Part shown: piece after piece, positions 31,614 to 39,550 of the stretch
Layout of the letters: each line of letters starts with the position of its first letter
How positions within the stretch are numbered: the stretch's first letter is position 1
NCBI GenBank assembly: GCA_902784855.1
Contig: CACZWQ010000028.1
Coordinates: forward strand, 1 to 39,550
Source: an uncultured Ruminococcus sp.
GTDB taxonomy: Bacteria > Bacillota > Clostridia > Oscillospirales > Acutalibacteraceae
Direction: 5' to 3'
DNA length: 39,550 bases
Made by a program: the position numbers and the translations under genes
Notes under the pieces: model-generated
What the model was told of the DNA's origin: nothing
What the model saw: only the letters and a program-made list of their open reading frames with translations
Databases searched by the model: none

Positions 31614-32105
31614 TCAGACGCCGATGCCTTCCTTGTAGATCTTGGTGATCTGTTCGGCGTTGTCGGAGACGATCATCGAAAGATACAAGCCGTTCTGTTC
31701 CACCTTGCAGCCCTCGATCATTTTCGCCTGTTCGGCGTTGTAATTCTTGTTCTGGTTGAGCTTGGAGTTGAAGCGGTTGTCGAGCTTCTCCTTGATCGCC
31801 GCGGCGTTGGTGTCGTCCGCCGCCTTGACCAGCACGATCTCCTCCTGATTGACGCCCGAGCCGTTGACGCCGCCGGCGTATTCGCTGATCATGTCCTCGG
31901 TGATGCCGTAGTATCTTTTCAGCTTTTTGACGTCGTCAAACTCGTTGAAGTCCTCGAAGGTGACCTCGCTTTTGATGGTTGTCCAAACCTCGCTGAGCGG
32001 CTTGGCAGCGGTTTCCGTCTTGCTTGCCTCGCCGGAGGAGCCGCAGGCGCAGAGCACGGCGCAGAGCGCGATGACAACAGCGAGGATGATGGCAGTTTTT
32101 TTCAT
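31614..32105 (-). CDS. DUF4358 lipoprotein
   Basis: Protein of 163 aa: signal peptide KKTAIILAVVIALCAVLCAC with lipobox LCAC, then a DUF4358-like domain (VTFEDFNEFDDVKKLKRYYG; SEYAGGVNGSGVNQEEIVLV; ending YKEGIGV). ATG 32105 follows AAAGGAGAAT. It overlaps the SGNH gene by ATGA. In clostridia DUF4358 lipoproteins are often found with SGNH hydrolases and MBOAT acyltransferases, suggesting a role in acetylating or deacetylating wall polymers; no MBOAT gene is seen here. Confidence 0.85.
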   Translation of the reverse strand: MKKTAIILAVVIALCAVLCACGSSGEASKTETAAKPLSEVWTTIKSEVTFEDFNEFDDVKKLKRYYGITEDMISEYAGGVNGSGVNQEEIVLVKAADDTNAAAIKEKLDNRFNSKLNQNKNYNAEQAKMIEGCKVEQNGLYLSMIVSDNAEQITKIYKEGIGV

Positions 32106-32977
32106 CTTACATTCTCCTTTAAGTATTGTACCCACAATTCGCAGGCTTCATCGGTAAAGTGGATGCCCTGACCGTCGGGGTCGCCGCAGTATTCGAGCGG
32201 CAGGCAGCCGTCCTCATCGGCGAGCGCGTGATAGAGGTCGAGGTACTGGTAGCCGTTCTCATTGGCGAACTGCTCCAGTCTTTCATCCAGCTCTCTGATT
32301 TTGGTGTTGTTGAGCACGTCACCCTCTGCGGAAGGGATCATCGGGGTGACCGATTCGATGTAGAAGGTGACGTCGGGCGAGTTCTTCTTGATATTGCCGA
32401 TCAGCGTATTGGCGTTCTCCATGGCGCCGTCCACGCCGCTCAGACCGATATCGTTCATGCCGAGCATGATGAACACCTTTTTGGCGCCCGTCACCTTGGC
32501 GCAGTCCTCGGTCAGGTAGGTCTGACCCTGATAGTAGGGGTGGACCGCGTCGGGATCGTCCAACGGCCACAGGGCGTTGGTGTAGCTGAGGCTGCCCGCG
32601 CAGAAGAACTGCGTGTCCGAAAGCGCCTCGGGGTGATCCTCGCAGTAGTAGCTGAGCTTGAGGGTCACGCTGTCGCCGACAAAAACGGCGTCGTCAAACC
32701 AGGCGGCGTCCACGCCGGCGCCGGCTTTCGGCGGTGTCGTTGCGGCGGGGGCCGTGGCGTCGGCTGCATGGGTGGCAGCGACGGCGTTGGTTTGCGGTTG
32801 GGTTACGGCAGCCTGTGTCGTTTCTTCCGTTGCTCCGGTCATCTCCGCAACGAAAGCTTCGCTGCGATGGGTGATCGCGGGAAAAGCCTTTGGCTTTTCA
32901 GCGTTGGAACAGGCACAAAGGCAAGATATTACTATGAAACCGCCGAGCGCGGCGGAAAGTACAGAATGCTTTTTCAC
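32102..32977 (-). CDS. SGNH/GDSL hydrolase lipoprotein
   Basis: Protein of 291 aa from a GTG start with AGGAGG 7 nt upstream. Signal peptide with lipobox CLCAC, then a Thr/Ala-rich linker to about residue 85. The SGNH domain has block I VFVGDSVTLKL (catalytic Ser), block III FIMLGMNDIG (Asn), and the C-terminal His in QGIHFTDEACELW. This fold removes acetyl or acyl groups from surface sugars or peptidoglycan; the true substrate is unknown. Confidence 0.9.
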   Translation of the reverse strand: MKKHSVLSAALGGFIVISCLCACSNAEKPKAFPAITHRSEAFVAEMTGATEETTQAAVTQPQTNAVAATHAADATAPAATTPPKAGAGVDAAWFDDAVFVGDSVTLKLSYYCEDHPEALSDTQFFCAGSLSYTNALWPLDDPDAVHPYYQGQTYLTEDCAKVTGAKKVFIMLGMNDIGLSGVDGAMENANTLIGNIKKNSPDVTFYIESVTPMIPSAEGDVLNNTKIRELDERLEQFANENGYQYLDLYHALADEDGCLPLEYCGDPDGQGIHFTDEACELWVQYLKENVR

Positions 32978-33006
32978 AGTCTGCCTCCTATGACGATATT
33001 ATCCCT

Positions 33007-33035
33007 ATTATAATTGTTTTCCTTTCATGTGTCAA
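33007..33035 (-). promoter_or_regulatory. Promoter of the SGNH-DUF4358 operon
   Basis: On the minus strand: TTGACA (33035-33030), 17 bp, TATAAT (33012-33007). This is a strong vegetative promoter. Confidence 0.9.
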
Positions 33036-33114
33036 GATACTTTGTGTATTCGGCATAAGTTTTTGCTTGATTATCGTGAATTGCGCCGAAATTTTAATTT
33101 GTGCAAAAAAATTG

Positions 33115-33321
33115 TAGAAACTTGCGGATAAATGTGCTAGAATAATTATGGGTTTGCATAAAGTGAACAAAAAGCGGCTGCACAAGGCAAGGTGCGGAGC
33201 TGTTTCGGCAGCATGCTCCGGTTTTGCCCTGCGGCGCTGTTTCGGAGATTATGCCGCCCGACGGAAGAGAGAAAAACGGGTAATTTGCGGCGCGTCCGGA
33301 CGGGCGCACGAGGTGGAAAAC
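33115..33321 (+). promoter_or_regulatory. Extended -10 promoter and 170-nt leader of the Na/Pi gene
   Basis: TGC-TAGAAT (33135-33143) with a weak -35 gives a likely start near 33150. The following 170 nt to the ATG at 33322 are GC-rich, with several short inverted repeats. I recognise no known riboswitch. The frame upstream of 33322 is open to an ATG at 33148, but that would start at the transcript end. Confidence 0.45.
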
Positions 33322-34995
33322 ATGGAAACTAACATTGTATTAAGCATTTTTAGCGTACTGGGCGGTCTCGGCCTGTTTTTGATCGGCATGAAACAGATGG
33401 GCGAGGGCTTGGAGCTCGCAGCGGGCAATAAGCTGAGAGTCATGCTGCAAAAGATCACCGGCAACAAATTCATCGCCATGCTCGTCGGCGTGCTTGTCAC
33501 CGCCGTCATCCAAAGCTCCTCGGCGACCGACTCGATGGTCGTCGGCTTTGTCAACGCGGGACTGATGGACATCTACCAGAGTATCGGCATCCTCTTCGGC
33601 TCCAAGATCGGTACCACCGTCACCTCGCTGATCCTCTCCTTCAACATCAACGACATCGTACCGCTGTTCACCTTTGCGGGCGCGCTTGTCATCACCTTTG
33701 CCAAGAAAAACAACTACCGCTACTACGGCCAGATCCTCGCGGGCTTCGGCATCCTGTTCATGGGCATGCACATGATGAGCGAGAACTTCGGCTTCCTCAA
33801 GGAGTCCGAGGTGTTCCGCAACATCGTCTCCACCATGTCCTCGCCGATCCTCGGCCTCTTGGTCGGCATGGTCTTTACCGGCATCATCCAAAGCTCCTCG
33901 GCGTCCGTCGGTATCCTGATGGGCTTGGGCTTCAGCGGTGTTGTCAGCATCGAAAACTGTATCTTCATCATCTTCGGCATGAACGTGGGCGCCTGTATGC
34001 CCGTGTTCCTGTCCTCGGCGGGCGCTAACCGCGAATCCAAGCAGGTGGCGCTGTCCAACTTCCTGACGAGCTTTTTGGCGTCGATCCTTTTGTCGCTGAT
34101 CGTCGTGGGCATGTCGGCGACGCCCTATTCGCTGCCGACGCTGCTCAACAGCGTTCCCTTCCTCAAGGGCAACACGCCCGCGCAGATCTCGACGGTGCAC
34201 ATCGCCTTCAACGTGCTGCGCACCATCATCTTCCTGCCGCTTTCGACGCCGATCATCAAGCTGACAAAGCTGATCCTGCGCGACGTCGACGAGGAAAAGG
34301 AGAAGATGGAGACCGTCTATCTCGATACCCGAATCCTCACCACCCCGCCGATGGCGGTTCTGTCGGTCGAGAACGAGTGCAAGCGTCTGGGAGAGCTGTC
34401 CCGCAAGAATTACAAATACGCCATGAAGGCGTTCTTTGAGGGCGACACGCGCCTGATCGAGAAGGTCGAGAAGAACGAGAAGGTCATCGACTACCTCACG
34501 CATGAGATCACCCGCTATATCGTCAAGATCAACGGTCTCGACATCGTCGACAGCGACCGCAAGACCATGGGCGTCATGTACTCGGCGATCCAGGATATGG
34601 AGCGCATCGGCGACCACGCCGAAAACATCGTCGAGCATGCCAAGGAGATGATCGCGAACAAGGTCAAATTCTCCGACGACGCGATGGGCGAGCTGCACCA
34701 CCTCGACGAGCTGGTCACCAAGCTGCTCGACGACGGCCTGACGCTGTTCAACGCGCAGAACGTCGACTTTGATATCGCCAAGACCGTGATCGAAACCGAA
34801 AGTTCGCTTGACAGCCATGTCAAGATCTATAAGTTCAACCATATCAACCGCATGAACGAGGGCATTTGCAGCGCCGAAAACGGCACGATCTTCCTCGACA
34901 TGCTCACCATCCTCGAGAGAGTCGGCGACCACGCCAACAATGTGGCGTTCTCGATCCCGAGAAATAAGCTCGGCTCTATCGTGAAAAGAGGTTAA
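33322..34995 (+). CDS. Na+/phosphate cotransporter family protein with PhoU domain
   Basis: Protein of 557 aa. Two Na/Pi repeats each carry the QSSS hallmark (IQSSSATDSMVVGFVNAG and IQSSSASVGILMGLG), and the LIGMKQMGEGLELAAG opening is typical of the NptA/YjbB group. After the membrane part (to about residue 320) comes a PhoU-like helical domain (ERIGDHAENIVEHAKEM; ERVGDHANNVAFSI). It takes up or exports phosphate with Na+. GAGG lies about 7 nt before ATG 33322. Confidence 0.95.
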   Translation: METNIVLSIFSVLGGLGLFLIGMKQMGEGLELAAGNKLRVMLQKITGNKFIAMLVGVLVTAVIQSSSATDSMVVGFVNAGLMDIYQSIGILFGSKIGTTVTSLILSFNINDIVPLFTFAGALVITFAKKNNYRYYGQILAGFGILFMGMHMMSENFGFLKESEVFRNIVSTMSSPILGLLVGMVFTGIIQSSSASVGILMGLGFSGVVSIENCIFIIFGMNVGACMPVFLSSAGANRESKQVALSNFLTSFLASILLSLIVVGMSATPYSLPTLLNSVPFLKGNTPAQISTVHIAFNVLRTIIFLPLSTPIIKLTKLILRDVDEEKEKMETVYLDTRILTTPPMAVLSVENECKRLGELSRKNYKYAMKAFFEGDTRLIEKVEKNEKVIDYLTHEITRYIVKINGLDIVDSDRKTMGVMYSAIQDMERIGDHAENIVEHAKEMIANKVKFSDDAMGELHHLDELVTKLLDDGLTLFNAQNVDFDIAKTVIETESSLDSHVKIYKFNHINRMNEGICSAENGTIFLDMLTILERVGDHANNVAFSIPRNKLGSIVKRG

Positions 34996-34999
34996 TTGA

Positions 35000-35971
35000 A
35001 TGAAACACAGACTGTTGCCGCTGCTGCTGGCGCTTGTTCTCTGCACGGCGGCATTCACCGCATGCTCACCGCAGGAGGAATCCTACGGCGGGGATGCTGT
35101 CAACCGTGTCTATCCCGAGGGCGAGGGCCGTTACTATCAGGCGACGCCGTCGGAGGTTGCCTCGACCGAGTTCACCGCAGCGGCTTCTCTGTCAACACAG
35201 CCGTCGAGTCAGCCGACAACCAAATCCAAAACACCGGGCACCTCCGCTTCCACGGCGACCCCATCCTCCACGGTGCCCGCGACCACACAGGCGGGCATTC
35301 CGCGCGACAATGTCGGCAGCGGCAACATCAACCCCAACATCGGCGGCATCCAGAGCGACATGGCGGCGCAGATCGACGCGCTGCCCGTCAGGTCGATCTC
35401 TCTGAGCGAGACCTCGCTGACGCTGGAGGTGGGCGAGAGCAAGGAGATCGAGATCTATTTCAATCCCTCCGACGCCGCCAACAAGACCTGTACCCTTGTG
35501 ACCGACAACGGCAATTTCCGCGTGAGCGCGCTGGGCAGGACCGTTACGGTGACGGGCAACAAGGCGGGCACCGGTACGCTGACCGTTATCTCGCACAATG
35601 ACCACCGCGCGACCTGCGATATCACGGTCAAACACAGCGAGCAGGACGAGATAACCGACGACACCTCGCTGCCGCACAGGGAGCTTGTCACCGTCGAAAA
35701 CGCCGAGCGCTGGACGGATGCCATCATCGACAGGCTGGAGACGCTGGGCATGACCCGCAACACGGGTCTGCAGGGCGAGAGCTTCCGCGTCACCACCGAT
35801 GACCTGACGAACATGTCCTTCAACGAGGCGGCGGTCGACCTCGCCGCACAGGCGGATTATCTGGCGACGAACATGAGCAACGGCGAGTATTACGACTATG
35901 ATTTCAACTGCGTCTGTCTGGCGCAGGGCAACGGAGAATTCTATTATGTCGTCGCGCTTCGCCAGCGATAA
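35000..35971 (+). CDS. Lipoprotein with Ig-like (BIG2-type) domain
   Basis: Protein of 323 aa. Signal peptide with lipobox FTACS, a Ser/Thr/Pro linker (residues about 45-100), an Ig-like domain of BIG2 style (ISLSETSLTLEVGESKEIE to TGTLTVISHNDHRATCDITV), and a C-terminal region of about 100 residues that I do not recognise (VTVENAERWTDAIIDRLE). AGAGG lies upstream; the gene starts 4 nt after the Na/Pi gene, so they share a transcript. The role is unknown. Confidence 0.85.
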   Translation: MKHRLLPLLLALVLCTAAFTACSPQEESYGGDAVNRVYPEGEGRYYQATPSEVASTEFTAAASLSTQPSSQPTTKSKTPGTSASTATPSSTVPATTQAGIPRDNVGSGNINPNIGGIQSDMAAQIDALPVRSISLSETSLTLEVGESKEIEIYFNPSDAANKTCTLVTDNGNFRVSALGRTVTVTGNKAGTGTLTVISHNDHRATCDITVKHSEQDEITDDTSLPHRELVTVENAERWTDAIIDRLETLGMTRNTGLQGESFRVTTDDLTNMSFNEAAVDLAAQADYLATNMSNGEYYDYDFNCVCLAQGNGEFYYVVALRQR

Positions 35972-35981
35972 CAACTATTTT

Positions 35982-36013
35982 GAGCCGGCTGTGTAAGCCG
36001 GCTCTTGCTTTTC
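35982..36013 (+). terminator. Terminator after the BIG2 lipoprotein gene
   Basis: A 9-bp perfect stem (35982-35990 with 35996-36004), 5-nt loop, then TTGCTTTT. Confidence 0.85.
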
Positions 36014-36119
36014 CCGATCGGTAACAGCTTGTTCCTGTCGGTGCCCGCTTTTGTATCAAATTGTTCATTAAGATTTCAATATTGTTAAAAGCGAACACAA
36101 ATGGATTGTCGGAAAACCC

Positions 36120-36148
36120 TTGACAGTGCTTTTTGCACAGTGTACAAT
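36120..36148 (+). promoter_or_regulatory. Promoter of the FHA-ABC operon
   Basis: TTGACA (36120-36125), 17 bp, TACAAT (36143-36148). The likely start near 36155 places ATG 36187 as the first usable start. Confidence 0.9.
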
Positions 36149-36186
36149 AGAAGATGACAGATTATGGAAAGATTAGGGGAAATAAA

Positions 36187-37734
36187 ATGGAGATATCAAA
36201 AACCGTGTATTACCGTCCCGCGCCTGTGCTGCCCGCGACGCTGCTGATCGTGGACTGCACCTGCAAGCCGCGCGTCGTACCGCTGCGCGGGGATATGACA
36301 TTCGGCCGTATCTACAACGGCCCGCCGTGTAATATCACCGTCCGGTCGGCGATCGTCGGCAGACGTCACGGCGAATTTGTCTATGACGACAGCGAGGGAG
36401 TCTATTATTATATTGATAATAACAGCCTCAACGGCACCTACATCAACGGCGTCAAGCTCGAGCGCTATAACGAGCGCGGCTCGCGTGCCTGCCGCCTGAA
36501 CGACGGCGATATCATCCGCGTCGACCGCAAGACGCTCAATCAGCCGCATCCCGAGGCAGTCATCATGATCTTCTGCACCAGCCTGCGCTATGACGAGTCG
36601 TGGAAGCTCTTCAACACCTCGCGCCTGGTCAATATCACCATCGGACGCGGAGAGAACAACGTGGTGCGGCTCACAGACCTCGCCACCTCGCGCGAGCACG
36701 CGATCCTGCGCCGCGAGCAGGTCGGCTGGACGATCTTCGACAACAACAGCCAGAACGGCGTCAGCGTCAACGGCAGAGAGGTGGAGAACAGCAGCCATGT
36801 CAGTGACCACGACGTCATCAAGATCGCCAACACCACCATCATCGTCTTCGGCAATGTGCTGATTTACAACAATCCCAAGGAGAGCACGGGCAACCTCGCC
36901 GTCCACATCGAGAAAAAGACCGTCGATTTCGGCAGAAAGACCCTGCTGAGTCACATCGACTTCCAAGTTGACAGCGGCGATTTTGTGCTCATCCTCGGCG
37001 GCTCGGGCGCCGGCAAAACCACCCTCGTCAAGGCGATCCTCGGCGACGGCAAGGCGGACGGCAGGATCATCCTCAACGGTCAGAACCTCTATGAGAACTT
37101 CAAGAGCATGAAATCCCAGATCGGCTTGGTGCCGCAGTTTTTGACCCTGCGCGTCAACGACACCGTCAAGGACACCCTGATGGATATCGCCGACATCAAG
37201 CTCGACCGCAAGAACTACTCCAAGGAGGAGAAGCTCCGCCGCATCAACGAGATCATGGAAAAGGTCGGCATCACCAATTTGCAGAACCGCCTGATCTGCC
37301 AGCTCAGCGGCGGTCAGAAGAAGAAGGTCTCGGTCGCCTATCAGCTCGTCGGCTTCCAGAAGGTGTTTATCTGCGACGAGCCCGACTCCGGTCTCGATGC
37401 CGCCTCGCGCACCCAGCAGATGGAGATCCTCAGCGAGATCGCGGGCAACGACAAGATCGTCATGGTCATCACCCATGAGCCTGACGACGCCATCGACGTG
37501 AACACGGGGCTTTCCCTGTTCAACAAGGTCATCGTCCTCGCCAAGAGCACCAAGGACAACGCGGGTCACCTCGCCTTCTTCGGCAACGTCGATGAAGCGA
37601 AGGCGCACTTTGGCGTTAAGAAACTGCAGGATATCATGATCCAGATCAACCCGCCCTATGAAGGCGGCAAGGGAAGAGCCGATTATTTCATCGATAAATT
37701 CAATGCTATGCAAAGGAGACCCATGTATGAATGA
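36187..37734 (+). CDS. Tandem FHA domains fused to an ABC ATPase
   Basis: Protein of 515 aa. FHA 1 (about residues 36-125): GR at 40-41, RRH at 59-61, NGT at 82-84; the usual Ser before R-x-H is Gly58. FHA 2 (about 150-230): GR at 153-154, SREH at 168-171, NG at 190-191, all canonical, so it should bind phosphothreonine. The ABC ATPase (about 245-500) has Walker A GGSGAGKTT (271-279), signature LSGGQKKK (373-380), Walker B FICDEP (D397, E398) and a His switch (H430). It is of the ABCG/ABC-2 exporter type, with its permease encoded next (8-bp overlap). AGGGG lies before ATG 36187. Confidence 0.95.
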   Translation: MEISKTVYYRPAPVLPATLLIVDCTCKPRVVPLRGDMTFGRIYNGPPCNITVRSAIVGRRHGEFVYDDSEGVYYYIDNNSLNGTYINGVKLERYNERGSRACRLNDGDIIRVDRKTLNQPHPEAVIMIFCTSLRYDESWKLFNTSRLVNITIGRGENNVVRLTDLATSREHAILRREQVGWTIFDNNSQNGVSVNGREVENSSHVSDHDVIKIANTTIIVFGNVLIYNNPKESTGNLAVHIEKKTVDFGRKTLLSHIDFQVDSGDFVLILGGSGAGKTTLVKAILGDGKADGRIILNGQNLYENFKSMKSQIGLVPQFLTLRVNDTVKDTLMDIADIKLDRKNYSKEEKLRRINEIMEKVGITNLQNRLICQLSGGQKKKVSVAYQLVGFQKVFICDEPDSGLDAASRTQQMEILSEIAGNDKIVMVITHEPDDAIDVNTGLSLFNKVIVLAKSTKDNAGHLAFFGNVDEAKAHFGVKKLQDIMIQINPPYEGGKGRADYFIDKFNAMQRRPMYE

Positions 37735-38578
37735 CACCTCGTTTTTTACACAGACCCATGTTTATTTTAAAAAGGTATTCCGCATTTCGCTGCGTGAGAA
37801 GGCTTGGAAATTCCTGATCTTTGCCGCGATTATCGCCTCCATTGTGGCGCTGATCGTCGGTCCCGATATGTTCACCAAATTCGAGCCGACGAACTCGGGC
37901 TTTTTCACCCTGGCCTCGGCATGCATCTGGATCGGTATCTTCAACTCCATCCAGAGCATCTGCAAGGAGCACGAGATCGTGCGCGCAGAATACCGTCAGG
38001 GCATGAAGATGTCCGCATATGTCGCCGCCCATGTGCTGTGGCAGGCGTTGCTGTGTCTGGCGCAGGCGATCATCATCTTTGTGCTCTGCTGCATCTTCAT
38101 GCACTTTGACCAGTCGCCTCACCTGCTGATCAGCGCCTATGTCGAGAACTTCGTCACCATCTACCTGCTGACCTTTGGCGCGGCGGTGCTCGGACTGATG
38201 ATCTCGTCCATCTCGGGCACACCCACCACCGCCATGACCATCATGCCCTTTGTGCTGATCGTCCAGCTCGTCCTCAGCGGTGTGCTGTTCACCCTCAAGG
38301 GCGCGACGGAGGGCTTCTCCTTTGTCACCCTCAGCAAGTGGGGAATGGCGGCGTTCGGCTGCGAGGCAGATCTGAACGCGATCCCGACGGGTGTCCAGAA
38401 ATCCATTTCGGCGATCCCCGAGGCAAAGGGTATCGTGATCTCAAATCCCCTGCAGAGCGATTTCTATAAGCCGCAGGTCATCAACCTGCTCACCGCGTGG
38501 GGCGCGATCCTCGGCATTACCGTTTTCAACGCCGTCGTCAGTGTCGTGGCGCTGAAAATCAAAAACAAAGATTCGTAA
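37727..38578 (+). CDS. ABC-2 type permease
   Basis: Protein of 283 aa with about six membrane segments (first FLIFAAIIASIVALIVG; last GAILGITVFNAVVSVVALKI) and a reentrant-like SGVLFTLKGATEG loop between the fifth and sixth, as in ABCG-type exporters. AAGGAG lies 8 nt before the ATG at 37727, within the end of the FHA-ATPase gene, so the two chains are made together and should form the exporter. The substrate is unknown. Confidence 0.9.
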   Translation: MNDTSFFTQTHVYFKKVFRISLREKAWKFLIFAAIIASIVALIVGPDMFTKFEPTNSGFFTLASACIWIGIFNSIQSICKEHEIVRAEYRQGMKMSAYVAAHVLWQALLCLAQAIIIFVLCCIFMHFDQSPHLLISAYVENFVTIYLLTFGAAVLGLMISSISGTPTTAMTIMPFVLIVQLVLSGVLFTLKGATEGFSFVTLSKWGMAAFGCEADLNAIPTGVQKSISAIPEAKGIVISNPLQSDFYKPQVINLLTAWGAILGITVFNAVVSVVALKIKNKDS

Positions 38579-38590
38579 CCGGTAGAAGAT

Positions 38591-39409
38591 ATGGAAGTTA
38601 ACGAGAAAAAGAAAACCAAACCCACCGAGCGTTACCGCGTCTATCTGACGACCCACAAGGGGCTGGTGCGCGACAACAACGAAGATAATTTCACCATCAA
38701 CAACGTGTCCAAAAAGCTGGAGTACAAAAATGTCAGCTTCGTCTCCGAGCACGACGCGCCCGTCTTGGCGGCGGTGTTCGACGGCATGGGCGGCGAGTCC
38801 CGCGGCGAATACGCCTCCTACATCTCGGCGCGCATCGCCAAGGGGCTGTACAACGCCATCAAGGACTGCACCGACGTGCCGATGGACGAGCTGGTCGCCA
38901 ACTATGTCCAGAGCGCCAACAACGAGATCCGCAACTATCTCGAGGAGAACCGCTGTCGGACAGGCGGCAGCACCGTCGTGGCGGCGGTGTTGAAGAACGA
39001 GATCATCTATCCGTTCTCGCTGGGCGACAGCAGGATGTATCTGCTGCGCGCGGCAAAGCTGTCCCAGATCTCCAAGGATCAGACGCTGGCGATGAAAAAG
39101 GTGGAGGCGAATATCTACACCATGGAGGAGGCCGAGCAGAGCGTCGACAGTCACAAGCTGACCTCGTTCCTCGGGGTGGATTATTACCGCCAGGGGCTGG
39201 CGCCGCAGTTCTATGAACCCGTGGTCATGCAGAAGTCGGACAAGCTGTTGCTGTGCAGCGACGGGCTGTATGACGAGCTGTCGAAGGATAAGATACAGGA
39301 GATCATCATCAAAAACCCCGAGAATCCCACGCTGGAGCTGGTTCGCGCCGCCCTGAACAACGGCGGCAACGACAATGTGACCTGCGCGCTGATTGAGCGG
39401 GTGCAATAA
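38591..39409 (+). CDS. PP2C/PPM-family Ser/Thr phosphatase
   Basis: Protein of 272 aa with the PP2C motifs in order: VRDNNEDNF, VFDGMGGESRGE, GGSTVVAAVL, SLGDSRMYLL, LCSDGLYDEL and GGNDNVTCALI. The metal-binding Asp residues (DGMGG, CSDG, GGND) are present. It removes phosphate from Ser/Thr targets, the counterpart of a Hanks-type kinase. It begins 12 nt after the permease gene. The FHA domains upstream are a natural target of such signalling. No kinase is visible up to the window end. Confidence 0.96.
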   Translation: MEVNEKKKTKPTERYRVYLTTHKGLVRDNNEDNFTINNVSKKLEYKNVSFVSEHDAPVLAAVFDGMGGESRGEYASYISARIAKGLYNAIKDCTDVPMDELVANYVQSANNEIRNYLEENRCRTGGSTVVAAVLKNEIIYPFSLGDSRMYLLRAAKLSQISKDQTLAMKKVEANIYTMEEAEQSVDSHKLTSFLGVDYYRQGLAPQFYEPVVMQKSDKLLLCSDGLYDELSKDKIQEIIIKNPENPTLELVRAALNNGGNDNVTCALIERVQ

Positions 39410-39436
39410 ACAATTTATCCAAAGGAGAATGGCAAT

Positions 39437-39550
39437 ATGGATTTTTCATTTTTGAGCAAAATGGGCTTCAGCATGGACGACATCGGCAAGATCGGTGAGA
39501 TCATCATGAGCGGCGGCGACGAGAACAAGATCGCCGACGAGCTTCACGCC
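39437..39550 (+). CDS. Start of an unrecognised gene (partial)
   Basis: 38 codons are visible from ATG 39437, preceded by AAAGGAGA. It opens MDFSFLSKMGFSMDDIGKIG and continues with an acidic, helix-like stretch (EIIMSGGDENKIADELH). It is the fourth gene of the FHA-ABC-PP2C cluster and runs off the window. I cannot name it. Confidence 0.6.
   Translation, partial: MDFSFLSKMGFSMDDIGKIGEIIMSGGDENKIADELHA

Noticed and set aside
33148..33321. ATG 33148 as start of the Na/Pi gene
   Set aside because: It lies at the predicted transcript start, has no ribosome site and adds basic residues foreign to the family; ATG 33322 has GAGG.

Overview
The window looks like chromosomal DNA of an anaerobic, endospore-forming clostridium, most likely an Oscillospirales/Ruminococcaceae-type gut organism. 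This is inferred from gene content, since there is no rRNA to confirm it. The pointers are spoIVA and a SPOCS/LysM spore protein, a GerA-type germinant receptor operon, Na+-pump decarboxylase subunits, two dockerin proteins, a T-box on pheST, IreB, and strong Shine-Dalgarno sites. Base composition is moderately GC-rich and fairly even. Coding strands leave many long open antisense frames, which are shadows.

Layout. 1-3.3 kb: the end of a dockerin protein, then SPOCS/LysM protein and SpoIVA (sporulation). 3.5-5.2 kb: OadG- and OadB-like subunits of a Na+-translocating decarboxylase, with no alpha or biotin subunit nearby. 5.4-6.8 kb: a Wzz-like modulator and a bacterial tyrosine kinase. 6.9-8.3 kb: a PLP aminotransferase whose C-terminus is frameshifted by a 58-bp tandem duplication. 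8.6-11.0 kb: secD-secF. 11.0-12.1 kb (minus strand): DUF421 and DUF4363 genes. 12.2-15.3 kb: gerA/gerB/gerC-type operon with a probable ATT start and a short GerC. 15.4-17.8 kb: ECF sigma factor, membrane anti-sigma-like protein with a Thr/Pro linker, and a secreted dockerin protein. 17.9-22.7 kb: heterodimeric ABC exporter, ComEC-like MBL lipoprotein, DUF3006 protein.

22.8-24.7 kb is a tRNA region: Leu(GAG), Arg(CCT, minus), Ser(TGA), Ser(GCT), with a methyltransferase between Leu and Arg. Two of these tRNAs, Leu and Arg, are followed by a hairpin and then an inverted 19-nt copy of their own positions 54-72, after which both loci read GGCGAG. At tRNA-Leu a 104-bp piece of this structure is repeated. 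This is the most unusual feature of the window.

24.8-26.4 kb: DUF1836 regulator, prohibitin-like SPFH protein and a small membrane protein. 26.4-30.2 kb: T-box(Phe)-pheS-pheT. 30.3-30.8 kb: ireB, apparently missing its native start, and a small protein of unknown function. 30.9-33.0 kb (minus strand): a tetraspan-like protein, a DUF4358 lipoprotein and an SGNH hydrolase. 33.3-36.0 kb: Na/Pi cotransporter with PhoU domain and a lipoprotein. 36.2-39.4 kb: an operon coding a tandem-FHA/ABC ATPase, an ABC-2 permease and a PP2C phosphatase, followed by a gene that runs off the window. This looks like a transporter controlled by Ser/Thr phosphorylation.

Most vegetative promoters I could read have a TTGACA-like -35, 17 bp, and TATAAT, often with a TG just upstream of the -10.
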